This document shows, piece after piece, positions 36,096 through 44,807 of a DNA stretch of 64,000 nt. The position numbers and the translations under genes are program-made. Below the pieces are notes generated by a model that searched no databases, was not told where the DNA came from, and was given only the letters and a program-made list of their open reading frames with translations. This DNA is from an uncultured Neptuniibacter sp. (GTDB lineage: Bacteria > Pseudomonadota > Gammaproteobacteria > Pseudomonadales > Balneatricaceae), in the NCBI RefSeq assembly GCF_947498015.1, contig NZ_CANMIR010000010.1, positions 61,609 through 125,608 of the forward strand, written 5' to 3'. How positions within the stretch are numbered: the first letter of the stretch is position 1; each line of letters opens with the position of its first letter.

Positions 36096-36270
36096 TCAGT
36101 GTCTTTTTTCGATCACGCTATATTTTTGGGTGGATGGTTTGCTCAGCTTCTACTTTGGTATAGTCTGCGAATGAAAATAATTAGAAAACAGTGAGAGAGT
36201 GCTGCTGTTTGGTCGTTCTTTGAACGATAATTAAGCTGTAAGTGCACTCAATCTCGTTAAGGTAGTACAG

Positions 36271-36675
36271 ATGATGAGTATCGATAAAGCAGAAAGCCTT
36301 CAACCTGAAGGTGAATTAAGCCTGTTGTTGCCTGCCGCGGGCGAGGCAACCAATATGTTTGGCGATGTTTTTGGTGGGTGGGTCTCCTCTAAAATGGTTC
36401 AGGCAGCGGAGCTTTTCGCAGCCCGACTTTCTCAGGGAAGGGTGTCTACCGTCTCTATTGGGCAGATGGAGTTTATGTCGCCTGTAAGAGAGGGAACTGT
36501 GATGTCCTTCTATACCCGTCTGGTCGAGTCAGGGAGAAGTTCATTACGGATCCAGGTCGAAGCTTGGGGCTGTTGCCCAGATGGGACTGAGCTACGTAAA
36601 GTCACTGAGACCGAATGTGTACAGGTTGCTATCGATGGCCACGGTCATATCAGAGATCTGGCAGCTTTTGATTAA
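36271..36675 (+). CDS. Acyl-CoA thioesterase, hotdog fold (YciA/BACH-like)
   Basis: 134-residue single hotdog-fold protein that should hydrolyse acyl-CoA thioesters in the cytoplasm. Characteristic segments are TNMFGDVFGGWVSSKM, which carries the catalytic acidic residue and the glycine turn of the family, and SIGQMEFMSPVREGTVM. AAGG lies upstream; the first of two adjacent ATG codons is used. Divergent from pstS; physiological substrate unknown. Confidence 0.85.
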   Translation: MMSIDKAESLQPEGELSLLLPAAGEATNMFGDVFGGWVSSKMVQAAELFAARLSQGRVSTVSIGQMEFMSPVREGTVMSFYTRLVESGRSSLRIQVEAWGCCPDGTELRKVTETECVQVAIDGHGHIRDLAAFD

Positions 36676-36693
36676 GAATACAGAGGAGTGGAA

Positions 36694-37044
36694 ATGGACT
36701 ATACCGGACGTTGCCATTGCGGGGCGGTCAGTTTCAGGTTTACCGGGCCTGAGATCGTTGATGGTTTGCGCTGTAACTGTTCAATCTGTCTGAAGAAAGG
36801 GGCGCTGATGAGTAATTTCTTTATCAGTCCCGAAGCACTCCAGATCGAAGCAGAAGAGGGTGTGGTAGCGAGCTATCAGTTTGCGACCCATGTTGCGGCA
36901 CATCATTTCTGCAAAACCTGTGGCATCTATACGTTCCACCAGACGCGCAGGAAACCCGGTTTCTATCGGGTTAATCTGGGCTGTGTGGATGGCATTGATA
37001 CGCTGAATCTGCCGGTTGTACTAGCTGATGGCGTGTCTTTCTGA
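36694..37044 (+). CDS. GFA-domain (CENP-V/GFA family) zinc protein
   Basis: 116-residue protein of the glutathione-dependent formaldehyde-activating enzyme-like family. Zinc-binding Cys are seen in CHCGAVSF, CNCSICLKKG and CKTCGIYTFHQ, the standard pattern. The actual reaction of this subgroup is not established; it may handle small S-linked adducts. I chose the ATG at 36694 since GAGGAG overlaps an earlier in-frame GTG. It lies 18 bases after the thioesterase gene and is probably co-transcribed. Confidence 0.85.
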   Translation: MDYTGRCHCGAVSFRFTGPEIVDGLRCNCSICLKKGALMSNFFISPEALQIEAEEGVVASYQFATHVAAHHFCKTCGIYTFHQTRRKPGFYRVNLGCVDGIDTLNLPVVLADGVSF

Positions 37045-37056
37045 TCCTGCTTGCCC

Positions 37057-38286
37057 TTAACCAAAGAACCAATACCCCACAGTGATCGCCGCAATGATAC
37101 CCGCCAGGTCTGCGGTGAGTCCGCAGGCGATAGCATGGCGTGTGTGACGTATCCCTACCGAACCGAAATAGACAGCCAGTACATAGAATGTCGTTTCAGT
37201 TGAACCCTGTATGACCGATGCCAGATATGCCGCAAAGGAATCAACTCCATGACTGCTCATGGTTTCCAGCATCATCGCTCTTGCTCCTGAACCGGAGAAC
37301 GGCTTCATAATGGCGGTGGGGAGGGCATCTGCAAAACGGGTATCCGCTCCCAGTGAGCCGATAAGCTCTTTGAGTAGCCAGATAAACCCCTCCAGTGCAC
37401 CGCTGGCTCTGAGCACACCGATCGCCACCAGCATCGCCAGCAGATAGGGAATAATTTTGATGGCGACATCAAACCCCTCACGAGCTCCCTCGATAAAGGT
37501 TTCGTAGATATTGATCCCCTTGAGGTGGGCTACAGCGAGAAAGCCGATAATTGCGCTGAAGATCATCAGGTTTCCCACCAGAGAGGATTGTCGCTGCAGC
37601 TCATCGATTGTCAGGGTGGTGAAATAACCGATGAAGGCGAGTAAAAATGCAACAAAGCCGCCCAGATAGAGCAGAGTGACCCGCTCCCAAAGGCGGATCT
37701 TCTGTACAAAGCTGACCGCCAGCAGTCCAACGAGAGTGGAGCAACAGGTGGCGATTAGAATCGGGATAAAGACCGATGTTGGATCACTGGCACCCTGTTG
37801 CGCTCTGTAAAGAAAGACGGTGATCGGGAACAGGGTAACAGAGGAGGTGTTGAGCACCAGAAACAGAATCTGAGCATTACTCGCCGTATCCTTCTGCGGA
37901 TTGAGGCTTTGCAGATCCTGCATCGCTTTTAACCCGAGGGGGGTGGCCGCATTATCCAACCCCAGCACATTGGCTGATAGGTTCATCGTCATGGAACCCA
38001 TCGCGGGATGACCTTTTGGCACTTCGGGCATCAGTCGGGTAAAGAGAGGGCTGATGCCACGGGCAAACTTATCCACAAGCCCCGAACTCTCTGCCAGTTT
38101 CATCATCCCCAGCCAGAACGCCAGAGTCCCGATCAGTCCGATTGCAAGCTCGACTGAAAGTTTGGACATATCGAATGTGGATTGCACCATCCGTTGAAAT
38201 ATTGCGGCGTCATCCAGCCATAGCCATTGATAGAGCCCCGCCGCAAAAGCGACCAGGAAAAAGCTGAGCCAGATGCGATGTAGCAT
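37057..38286 (-). CDS. SpmA-SpmB fusion, nucleoside-recognition (Gate) domain membrane protein
   Basis: 409-residue polytopic membrane protein joining in one chain what Bacillus encodes as spore maturation proteins SpmA and SpmB. The first half (about 1-190) includes GHPAMGSMTMNLSANVLGLDNAATPLG, cited as residues about 92-118. The second half includes KPFSGSGARAMMLETM and VIQGSTETTFYVLAVYFGSVGIR. These are Gate-domain signatures. The organism is not a sporulator, and the transport role is unknown; peptides or nucleosides are guesses. Convergent with the GFA gene by 12 bases. Confidence 0.87.
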   Translation of the reverse strand: MLHRIWLSFFLVAFAAGLYQWLWLDDAAIFQRMVQSTFDMSKLSVELAIGLIGTLAFWLGMMKLAESSGLVDKFARGISPLFTRLMPEVPKGHPAMGSMTMNLSANVLGLDNAATPLGLKAMQDLQSLNPQKDTASNAQILFLVLNTSSVTLFPITVFLYRAQQGASDPTSVFIPILIATCCSTLVGLLAVSFVQKIRLWERVTLLYLGGFVAFLLAFIGYFTTLTIDELQRQSSLVGNLMIFSAIIGFLAVAHLKGINIYETFIEGAREGFDVAIKIIPYLLAMLVAIGVLRASGALEGFIWLLKELIGSLGADTRFADALPTAIMKPFSGSGARAMMLETMSSHGVDSFAAYLASVIQGSTETTFYVLAVYFGSVGIRHTRHAIACGLTADLAGIIAAITVGYWFFG

Positions 38287-38365
38287 GTCGTCCCTATTCG
38301 TTGGCTGTTATCGATACTCAACTGAGTATAACGAACCGGTGGAGGTGGACGAAGGGTTAGCAGGA

Positions 38366-38400
38366 AAATAAAACGGACCTGCCAGCGGATGGCAGGTCCG
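38366..38400 (-). terminator. Terminator of the PhoX-family gene
   Basis: CGGACCTGCCA / TGGCAGGTCCG, 11-bp perfect stem with a 5-base loop, followed on the minus strand by TTTTATTTT. Confidence 0.88.
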
Positions 38401-38407
38401 ACTCTCG

Positions 38408-39736
38408 TTACTTCCGTTTCTTGTTCTGCAGTTTGCGGATGGCCCAGGTACCATCACCATCCTCATTCACTGAGTGTTGGATATTCACAAACAGGGTATG
38501 AGGGTCTTTGCCGAAGTAAATTCCTGTGCCCTCCGCCTTGGGGTCGGTCAGAGAGGCAAACAGCTCGACTGTATCAGCATAGCCATCACCGTTGTGGTCT
38601 TTACCGGCGATCCAGATATCTGATGGTTTGTTATCTTCAATGATGATCAGTTTGCCGTCAGGGGTTTCACCCAGATTATCCGGATTATCCAGCCCGGAGA
38701 TCTTCAGGTTCTCCTGCTCAACAGGTACGTTGATGCCTGGCATGACGAAGTTTTTAACCTGCAGGCTTTCCAGATCTACGGAGATCACTCGGCCATCATA
38801 ATTTTGTGATCCTGCCGCATAGGTACCCTCTGTGATAGCCACATATAGGGTTTCACCAATAATTTCCAGATCTTCGGGACGGTTATATTTTGCACCACCG
38901 GCAGCTGTGCCTGACTGACGTGCTGTTGCGGGATCGATAGGACCGACCCACTCCGCCTGACCCAACGCCTCTGCATCGTTTGTATCAACCTTGAGAACAT
39001 ATAGCTCGCCCTGGCTCAGATCTCCAAATGTTCTGGGTACGAACTTATAGATCCCGCCCCCTTCGCCATCTCGCTGGCCACGGAACTCATCAACAACATA
39101 GATATTACCCTGAGAATCGATGTCGATGCCTTCGTGTGCCAGACGACCTACAGCGGGGCGATCAAACACTTTTGCCTGAGTTGGCAGGTTGTTCTCATCG
39201 TACTCAAACATGACTTCAAACAGGCGACCACCCGTGGTTTCTTCAGCAAATAGCATGCTGCCCCAAGGTGTCCAGCGGATACCATCCAATGCGTTATAGC
39301 CATCGTAGTTTTCTGTTTCAGGATCATCGGCGACCTGCAGGAGTTTGATATGTTGACCTGTCTTCAGATCAACCATGGAAACTGCACCCCCTTCAGGTTT
39401 GTTACGTACTTCGTGAGTACGAAAAAGGAAACGTCCTGCGTGCGGGCCGTTTTCGTTGACGGTATTCATATCATGCCAGTCATCGTGACCGTCGGCGTAG
39501 ATATTGAGGCCGGTACCGCCCCACATATCGCTTTTCTCTCCCGACACCAGGTATTGCTCAAAACCGTTCGGGATCAACCAGGGTGCGTTCTGGTCATGCG
39601 TGGCATCATATGCGGATCCACTGATCGGTGAGAATGCGAAGGGGCCGGTGTTACTGGACTTCTCAGCCAAAGCAGTACCGCTTGCTGCTACCATCATGGC
39701 CAGGGAAATGCATTTAACCATCTGTTTTTTGATCAT
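38408..39736 (-). CDS. PhoX-family (DUF839) alkaline phosphatase-like protein
   Basis: 442-residue exported protein. Signal peptide of about 25 residues (KQMVKCISLAMMVAASGTALAE). The mature part has beta-propeller features of the PhoX family: GRFLFRTHEVRNKPEGG, RLAHEGIDIDSQGNIYVVDE, YNRPEDLEI and a C-terminal LFVNIQHSVNEDGDGTWAI that is typical of DUF839. Classical PhoX is longer and Tat-exported; here no twin Arg is present, so Sec export is likely. I chose the ATG at 39736 because the preceding TTG overlaps the AGAGGA ribosome site. The upstream array of Pho half-sites supports a role in scavenging phosphate from organic esters. Confidence 0.83.
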   Translation of the reverse strand: MIKKQMVKCISLAMMVAASGTALAEKSSNTGPFAFSPISGSAYDATHDQNAPWLIPNGFEQYLVSGEKSDMWGGTGLNIYADGHDDWHDMNTVNENGPHAGRFLFRTHEVRNKPEGGAVSMVDLKTGQHIKLLQVADDPETENYDGYNALDGIRWTPWGSMLFAEETTGGRLFEVMFEYDENNLPTQAKVFDRPAVGRLAHEGIDIDSQGNIYVVDEFRGQRDGEGGGIYKFVPRTFGDLSQGELYVLKVDTNDAEALGQAEWVGPIDPATARQSGTAAGGAKYNRPEDLEIIGETLYVAITEGTYAAGSQNYDGRVISVDLESLQVKNFVMPGINVPVEQENLKISGLDNPDNLGETPDGKLIIIEDNKPSDIWIAGKDHNGDGYADTVELFASLTDPKAEGTGIYFGKDPHTLFVNIQHSVNEDGDGTWAIRKLQNKKRK

Positions 39737-39826
39737 GCCTGACAATCCTCTTCTCCCCTGAAAGGGTGTTATCGTTTGAAATACAGTTGCGTGAGTTTTA
39801 CGTGAAGGATCAACAGTATTCAGACG

Positions 39827-39881
39827 TCATATGTCAGTTACAAAACAGAGGGTTTACAGTTTGGTTATGGTTGCATTACAG
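39827..39881 (-). promoter_or_regulatory. Five-unit PhoB box array upstream of the PhoX-family gene
   Basis: On the minus strand, 11-base units follow each other in phase: CTGTAATGCAA, CCATAACCAAA, CTGTAAACCCT, CTGTTTTGTAA, CTGACATATGA. Four of the five start with CTG, the PhoB half-site lead. It lies 90-145 bases upstream of the start codon. Confidence 0.6.
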
Positions 39882-39888
39882 ACAGCAG

Positions 39889-41535
39889 TTAATCTAGATG
39901 ATCAGTTTCTGTCTTGAGGGTGAGTAGAGGCTGCCCCTCTTTTCGAAACTGCAGATCATGGCTGCTGCAGATCACCAGCCGGTCCTGCCAATAACGGGCC
40001 AGACGGGTGAAAATCTTTTGTGTGAGATCACTGTCCAGCCCCGCGCTGGGTTCATCGAGCAGGATCAATTGTGGATCCTGTAGAATCAGACGGGCCAGCC
40101 CAAGGCGTTTTGCCTCTCCCCCCGAGGGTTGCCACTCACCATCACCGAGCCATGTCTCTAACTTTTGAGGAAGATTATTGGCCCACTCACTTAGTTCAAC
40201 CAGTGTGAGAGCCTGCCAGATCTGTTGGTCGGTCAAAGGGTTATGAAGGCTGAGGTTATCACGTAAACTGGCGCGTAAGATATCGATCCGCTGTGGCTGC
40301 AAGCCGATCTGCGATGGCACGAGATTTTGACACTGAATTTGCCCCATCTGCGGCTGAAGCTCACCACAGATAAGGTGAAGCAGGGTTGATTTGCCCACGC
40401 CACTCGGAGCTTGCAACCAGAACCATCCGCCTCCGTGATGCTCAAAGTTGAACTGTACCAGAGTGGGTTTTTCCTGTTGTGGATAAGTATAAGAGAGGTC
40501 ACGGATCTGAAGAGTGATCTCTCCGCCAGAAATATCCTGTGAAAAAATCCGTTTATCCACAGGGATAATCTCCTGGAAACAGCTTTCCAAACGTTCGAGT
40601 GCTGCTATGCCCAGAGCTAAGTTGGCCATCGCCGGACAGCTGTTGATCAGTACATCGGCAGTACCCAGAGTCAACAAAAGCAACATAAACACCTCCGCCC
40701 CGGTGAGTAGTTCCTGGGAGTAGGATGCTATGGCCAGCCAAAGTGTACCCAGGCTCATCAACCCAAGCACCAGTTGTGTAAGAAGTAACACCTGTTGTTG
40801 GCGCTTTACTGCAATATATTCAGCTTCGTCCGCAGAAGTGGCGATCTGTAATAATGTTTGGCGGTGCTCCGGTAGTCGTCTGGATAGAGTCAGCGTTCGA
40901 ATACAGCTAAAGGTGGCGCTGCACTGCAGCCAGAGTAGGCTCTCAATCTTATGCTGTTTCTGTTCGGGCTGTTGGACGCGCAGACTGTATAGCCACGGAA
41001 AGATAACGGTGACTAACAGGAGTAGGGGCAGGATGATTGGCAGAGCGCCCGGTAGGACCATCCATAATGTGACCATATAGGCCGCGACGACACATAGACT
41101 GACAATTGCAGGTACAAGCGCAAACAGGTAGATATGCTCGATATGTTGTATATCTTGTAACAGGCGACTGGAGAATTCATGCCTGTTTAGTTGCTGCTCT
41201 TGCCAATTCCTGCGGCTTAGCATCCGGAACAGATTGCTACGCAGGGTAGAGATAATGCGTAAGGTGGCTTCATGGCTGGCAACCCGCTCAGCATAGCGGC
41301 CAGTAGTACGAGAGATTGATAGACCACGAACTAAAGCGCCGGGTGTAAAAAAATTGAAGGCATGAGCGCTAGCGGCAGTCAGGCCCGCCAGAGCTGCTGC
41401 ACTGATAAACCAACCAGAGACCGCCAGGAGGGCGATGCCGGAGAATGCAGTGATCACTGCCAATAGTATTCCCAGCAGCACCATACCTTTATTTTGGAAT
41501 AGCAGTTTTAGGTAGAGTTTGTGCAGAGAACTCAT
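39889..41535 (-). CDS. cydC: Heterodimeric ABC exporter subunit CydC
   Basis: 548-residue half-transporter of CydDC, which exports glutathione and cysteine to the periplasm and is needed for cytochrome bd assembly. Membrane domain with the CydC-typical LLAVSGWFISAAALAGL and RTTGRYAERVASHEATLR. ABC domain with Walker A APSGVGKST, a degenerate signature PSGGEAKRLG and Walker B LILLDEPSAGLD. The ATG overlaps the cydD stop by 4 bases, so translation is coupled. Confidence 0.94.
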   Translation of the reverse strand: MSSLHKLYLKLLFQNKGMVLLGILLAVITAFSGIALLAVSGWFISAAALAGLTAASAHAFNFFTPGALVRGLSISRTTGRYAERVASHEATLRIISTLRSNLFRMLSRRNWQEQQLNRHEFSSRLLQDIQHIEHIYLFALVPAIVSLCVVAAYMVTLWMVLPGALPIILPLLLLVTVIFPWLYSLRVQQPEQKQHKIESLLWLQCSATFSCIRTLTLSRRLPEHRQTLLQIATSADEAEYIAVKRQQQVLLLTQLVLGLMSLGTLWLAIASYSQELLTGAEVFMLLLLTLGTADVLINSCPAMANLALGIAALERLESCFQEIIPVDKRIFSQDISGGEITLQIRDLSYTYPQQEKPTLVQFNFEHHGGGWFWLQAPSGVGKSTLLHLICGELQPQMGQIQCQNLVPSQIGLQPQRIDILRASLRDNLSLHNPLTDQQIWQALTLVELSEWANNLPQKLETWLGDGEWQPSGGEAKRLGLARLILQDPQLILLDEPSAGLDSDLTQKIFTRLARYWQDRLVICSSHDLQFRKEGQPLLTLKTETDHLD

Positions 41536-43217
41536 TGGCCTCGCCCCTGCGGATTGAGCGTCAACTCATGGTTGAAAAAGGAGCGGTCAGTCGGGCGATG
41601 GCTTGCCATAATCAGTATCCCTCCGCTCTGACAGTATGCTTCTAGTTGGTGCATAAATTCAGTCGCTGTTTCCGGGTCCAGATTGGCCGTGGGTTCATCC
41701 AGCAACAGCAGAGAGGGCTGATGTAGAAAAATCCGCGCTAGGGCGATGCGTTGGGCCTGGCCGCCGGATAGGTAACCACCACTGTCACTGATCTCATAAT
41801 CGAGTCCTCCTGGCAGGGTTTGGATTAGTGTTTCTGCTCTTGCTTCTCTGAGTGCGGCAAAGAGTTGCGTGTCGTCAAAGTTCTGCCCCAGACAGAGGTT
41901 AGTACGAACGCTGGCATAAAACAGTTCCGGTTTCTGCGCCATATAACCCAGGGTGCTCCACCATTGTTTGTTTTGATGAGGTAGAAGGGGAAAGCCATTG
42001 AGGAGCATCTGACCAGAATACAGGGGGCGAAGTCCCGCCAGGCTATCCAGCAGGGTGGTTTTACCAGACCCGGATGGACCGTTAAGTAACAGACGGTCTC
42101 CTGGTTTCAGAGAGATGGATAGCGATTGGTGCAGGGCATTCTCTGTTCCAGCCTGAAAGTGGTTTAGTGTCAGGTTTTTAAGTGGTTCAGGGCCATTGGA
42201 ATGTGGCATTTCGGTTAGGTCCAGACTCAGATCCTGCAGGCGAACTACATGTTCAGCCACGCTAATAGCGTCAATTTTGGCATGATAGAGTGAACCCATC
42301 CGCCGCAGGGGAAGATAGAATTCCGGTGCCAGCATTAGCAGGAATACGCCATCACCGAGATCAAGATCTCCACCCCAGTGGCCCACTTCGTATTTATCAA
42401 GAAAATAGAGGCCCAGATAAACGGCTACTAGAGCAACGCTAATAGCGCTGAAAAACTCCAGAAGTGTGCCGGATAGAAAGGCCATACGAAGTACTTTCAT
42501 TGTTGAATGGCGGTAAGTGTCTGATTGCTTCTCCAGACAGTCTGCCTCTATCTCAGTCGACCCTGCCAGCTTTATGGCCTGCAAGTTTTTCAGACGATCG
42601 GCCAACAGGTTACCGAGGCGGTTCAGTTGTTCGAGATTTTGACGACTGGCCACTGCAGCCTCTCTACCGGCAAGAATCATAAAGAGGGGTATCAGTGGGG
42701 CCGTGAGTGCCAAAATCAGTGGCACCAGCCAGTTGATCTGAGCAGATGCAATAATAACGGTGATCGGCATCAATACAGAAAGCTGCTTTTGAGGTACAAA
42801 GTCGGCAAAGTATTCGCGCAGGCTATTGATTTCGGTGGTTAGGAGGTTGCTCAATTCAGCAACGTTAAACTGCGGGAACAGGGCAACATTCAGCCGAAAA
42901 CAGTGCGTTAGAACCTCTTTGCGCAAGTGTCGACGAATCTTAATACTGGCGCGATTACCGAGACGGTTCTGCCAGTTCGCTGCTAGAGTCCGGATCAACA
43001 GCGCCAGAGCAAGCCAGAACCAGGTGATTGCATCAGCTCTTTCGGATGAAGACTCATAGACCACCTGGTTCAGAATCTGGCTCACTTGGTAGGCAAATAG
43101 AATCACCATACTGACTTGGACCAAACCTAGAATAACCGCCAGAAGATTCTCTCCTTTGGCCTCCCGACTAAGGTGATGTAAAAGCGTCTGGCTTTTCGCT
43201 GCGGTACTGGTTCTCAT
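41532..43217 (-). CDS. cydD: Heterodimeric ABC exporter subunit CydD
   Basis: 561-residue partner of CydC. Six-helix membrane domain with KIRRHLRKEVLTHCF and the INSLREYFADFVPQ segment near the coupling region. ABC domain with Walker A GPSGSGKTT, signature LSGGQAQRIALAR and Walker B LLLLDEPTANLD. It is first in the cydDC operon and divergent from the sigma-54 activator gene; the 98-base space between the two starts contains a TGTCA-type regulatory element. Confidence 0.94.
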   Translation of the reverse strand: MRTSTAAKSQTLLHHLSREAKGENLLAVILGLVQVSMVILFAYQVSQILNQVVYESSSERADAITWFWLALALLIRTLAANWQNRLGNRASIKIRRHLRKEVLTHCFRLNVALFPQFNVAELSNLLTTEINSLREYFADFVPQKQLSVLMPITVIIASAQINWLVPLILALTAPLIPLFMILAGREAAVASRQNLEQLNRLGNLLADRLKNLQAIKLAGSTEIEADCLEKQSDTYRHSTMKVLRMAFLSGTLLEFFSAISVALVAVYLGLYFLDKYEVGHWGGDLDLGDGVFLLMLAPEFYLPLRRMGSLYHAKIDAISVAEHVVRLQDLSLDLTEMPHSNGPEPLKNLTLNHFQAGTENALHQSLSISLKPGDRLLLNGPSGSGKTTLLDSLAGLRPLYSGQMLLNGFPLLPHQNKQWWSTLGYMAQKPELFYASVRTNLCLGQNFDDTQLFAALREARAETLIQTLPGGLDYEISDSGGYLSGGQAQRIALARIFLHQPSLLLLDEPTANLDPETATEFMHQLEAYCQSGGILIMASHRPTDRSFFNHELTLNPQGRGQ

Positions 43218-43256
43218 TTATGTTTCATCTAATGTAGGAGTATCTTATGTTGTATG

Positions 43257-43289
43257 AGTGACACGGACTTGTCATGATTGTCACTGTTA
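43257..43289. promoter_or_regulatory. Candidate activator site between cydD and the fisR-like gene
   Basis: AGTGACA (43257-43263) and TGTCACT (43279-43285) are perfect inverted arms around a central TTGTCAT. The piece TTGTCATGATTGTCAC differs by one base from TTGTCATAATTGTCAC upstream of cydA, and the following CTRTTA also matches. The TGACA-N6-TGTCA arrangement recurs upstream of sqr. It may be an upstream activating site or autoregulatory site of the adjacent regulator. Confidence 0.5.
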
Positions 43290-43315
43290 CCCTGCTTGTG
43301 TGGAGTTATGCCGGA

Positions 43316-44641
43316 ATGACGGATAAATACTGGTTGCAATCGATGAGTAATATTCTGGATTCTTATGCAGATCCGGCAGTACTGATTGATGAGCACTACT
43401 ATATTGTTGCTGCGAATCGCCAGTATGAACATCGCTTTGGTAGCCATCATGCGACGGGACTCAATAAGTGCTTTGAACTCTCCCATGGTTATCAGCGACC
43501 CTGTGATCTGGAGGGTGAAACCTGCCCGATGCAGGCGGCCAACCAGAGTGGAACTACCTCCAGTGTGTTGCATATCCATAATACCGCTCAGGGCAAAGAA
43601 CATATGGGTATAGAGACAACGCCGGTCACCGATCAGCTGCAACGGCGTTTTTTCATCGAGGTGATGAAACCGATTCGTGAGGTAAGTGCTGAACCGATCG
43701 CCAATAAGATGATCGGTCGCAGCCCCGCCTTTAATCAATTGGTGGATCTGATTCAGCGGGTTGGTGCGACAGAGACGAATGTGTTGCTGACAGGTCCTTC
43801 TGGCAGCGGTAAAGAGCTGGCTGCGCAGGCCGTGCATGCGGCCAGTGCGAGAACCCGCAAGCCCTTTGTTACTGTCGAATGCTCCGGGCTGACAGATACA
43901 TTGTTTGAAAGTGAGCTGTTCGGACATGTGAAAGGAGCGTTCACCGGTGCTTCCAGTAATCGTAAGGGGTTGGTCGAATCTGCACGTGGTGGAACGCTGT
44001 TTCTGGATGAGGTGGGAGATATCCCGCTGCATCTGCAGGTTAAACTGCTGCGCCTTATTGAAACTCGTACATTTCGCCCGGTTGGTGAAAATCAGCCCTT
44101 TGAAGCCGATTTCCGATTGATCTGTGCCACCCATAAAGATCTGCCTGCGATGGTTGAAAAGGAGCTTTTCCGAGAAGATCTGTTCCACCGTATCAGCACT
44201 TTTCCTATTCAACTGCCATCTCTTAAAGAGCGTATTGAGGATCTGTCTCTGCTGGTCAAAAGTATTCTTTTGAGAATTGAAGTTTCCCTTCCCCTGACGC
44301 TCTCCCCAGCCGCTATGAGGCTGCTGGAGCAACAGCCTTTTAGTGGCAATATTCGGGAGTTGAAGAATATTCTGGAGCGAGCAGTTGTGTTGCGTGAAGG
44401 TCTTGAGATCAGCGCAGATGTGATGCAACGTGCACTGGATCTCAGCCCAATCTGCCGACAAACGCAAACCGATGAAGATAAAGCGCTGACGTCTCTGGCT
44501 CAGGCAGGTTATAGCCTTGAGAGCCTTGAGCGGGTATATATTAAACAGTTGCTGAGTCATTATCAGGATAAAACCAGAGTCGCGGAAATCGCAGGCTGTA
44601 GCCTGCGAACGTTGTATCGAAAATTAAAAGAGGGGGAGTAA
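43316..44641 (+). CDS. fisR: FisR-like sigma-54-dependent sulfane-sulfur-responsive activator
   Basis: 441-residue enhancer-binding protein. N-terminal PAS-like regulatory domain (about residues 10-110) with three Cys at positions 52, 63 and 70 ([12 protein letters not shown], then C after six residues). This C-x10-C-x6-C spacing equals that of C53, C64 and C71, the sulfane-sulfur sensing cysteines of Cupriavidus FisR, recalled from the literature. Central AAA+ domain: Walker A GPSGSGKE, intact GAFTGA, Walker [10 protein letters not shown]-terminal Fis-type helix-turn-helix ([16 protein letters not shown]). I chose the ATG at 43316 (GGAG upstream) because the longer frame starts inside a shared regulatory motif. 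Likely targets are cydABX and sqr (inference). Confidence 0.8.
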   Translation: MTDKYWLQSMSNILDSYADPAVLIDEHYYIVAANRQYEHRFGSHHATGLNKCFELSHGYQRPCDLEGETCPMQAANQSGTTSSVLHIHNTAQGKEHMGIETTPVTDQLQRRFFIEVMKPIREVSAEPIANKMIGRSPAFNQLVDLIQRVGATETNVLLTGPSGSGKELAAQAVHAASARTRKPFVTVECSGLTDTLFESELFGHVKGAFTGASSNRKGLVESARGGTLFLDEVGDIPLHLQVKLLRLIETRTFRPVGENQPFEADFRLICATHKDLPAMVEKELFREDLFHRISTFPIQLPSLKERIEDLSLLVKSILLRIEVSLPLTLSPAAMRLLEQQPFSGNIRELKNILERAVVLREGLEISADVMQRALDLSPICRQTQTDEDKALTSLAQAGYSLESLERVYIKQLLSHYQDKTRVAEIAGCSLRTLYRKLKEGE

Positions 44642-44651
44642 CCCTCCCCCT
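44619..44651 (-). terminator. cydABX terminator
   Basis: AGGGGGAG / CTCCCCCT with a 5-base loop (44631-44651). Read on the minus strand it is followed by TCTTTTAATTTT. It overlaps the 3' end of the convergent regulator gene. Confidence 0.65.
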
Positions 44652-44686
44652 AAAGAGCGCGTGGGTGAAACTCAAAACTGCGCTTG

Positions 44687-44797
44687 TTAAACCTCGTCTT
44701 CATCTTCCTTCTGGAAATGATTTTCCAACCACATGGCATTGATAATGCCAAAGCTACAGGCGAGAAGGACGCCAAGAATCCAAGCGAAATACCACAT
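44687..44797 (-). CDS. cydX: Cytochrome bd small subunit CydX
   Basis: 36-residue single-helix protein that stabilises the haem pair of cytochrome bd-I. The sequence starts MWYFAWILGVLLACSFGIIN, a near-canonical CydX N-terminus with the conserved WYF.WILG block, and ends with the charged tail HFQKEDEDEV. A good ribosome site (GAGGAG) lies 8-9 bases upstream of the ATG. It follows cydB by 10 bases, completing a cydABX operon. Confidence 0.9.
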   Translation of the reverse strand: MWYFAWILGVLLACSFGIINAMWLENHFQKEDEDEV

Positions 44798-44807
44798 ATC
44801 TCTCTCC

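Noticed and set aside
43274..43315. Longer N-terminus of the FisR-like protein starting at 43274
   Set aside because: It begins inside the TGTCA-type element shared with cydA, has no ribosome site and adds a hydrophobic stretch. The ATG at 43316 puts the sensor Cys at 52/63/70, nearly the known FisR numbering.
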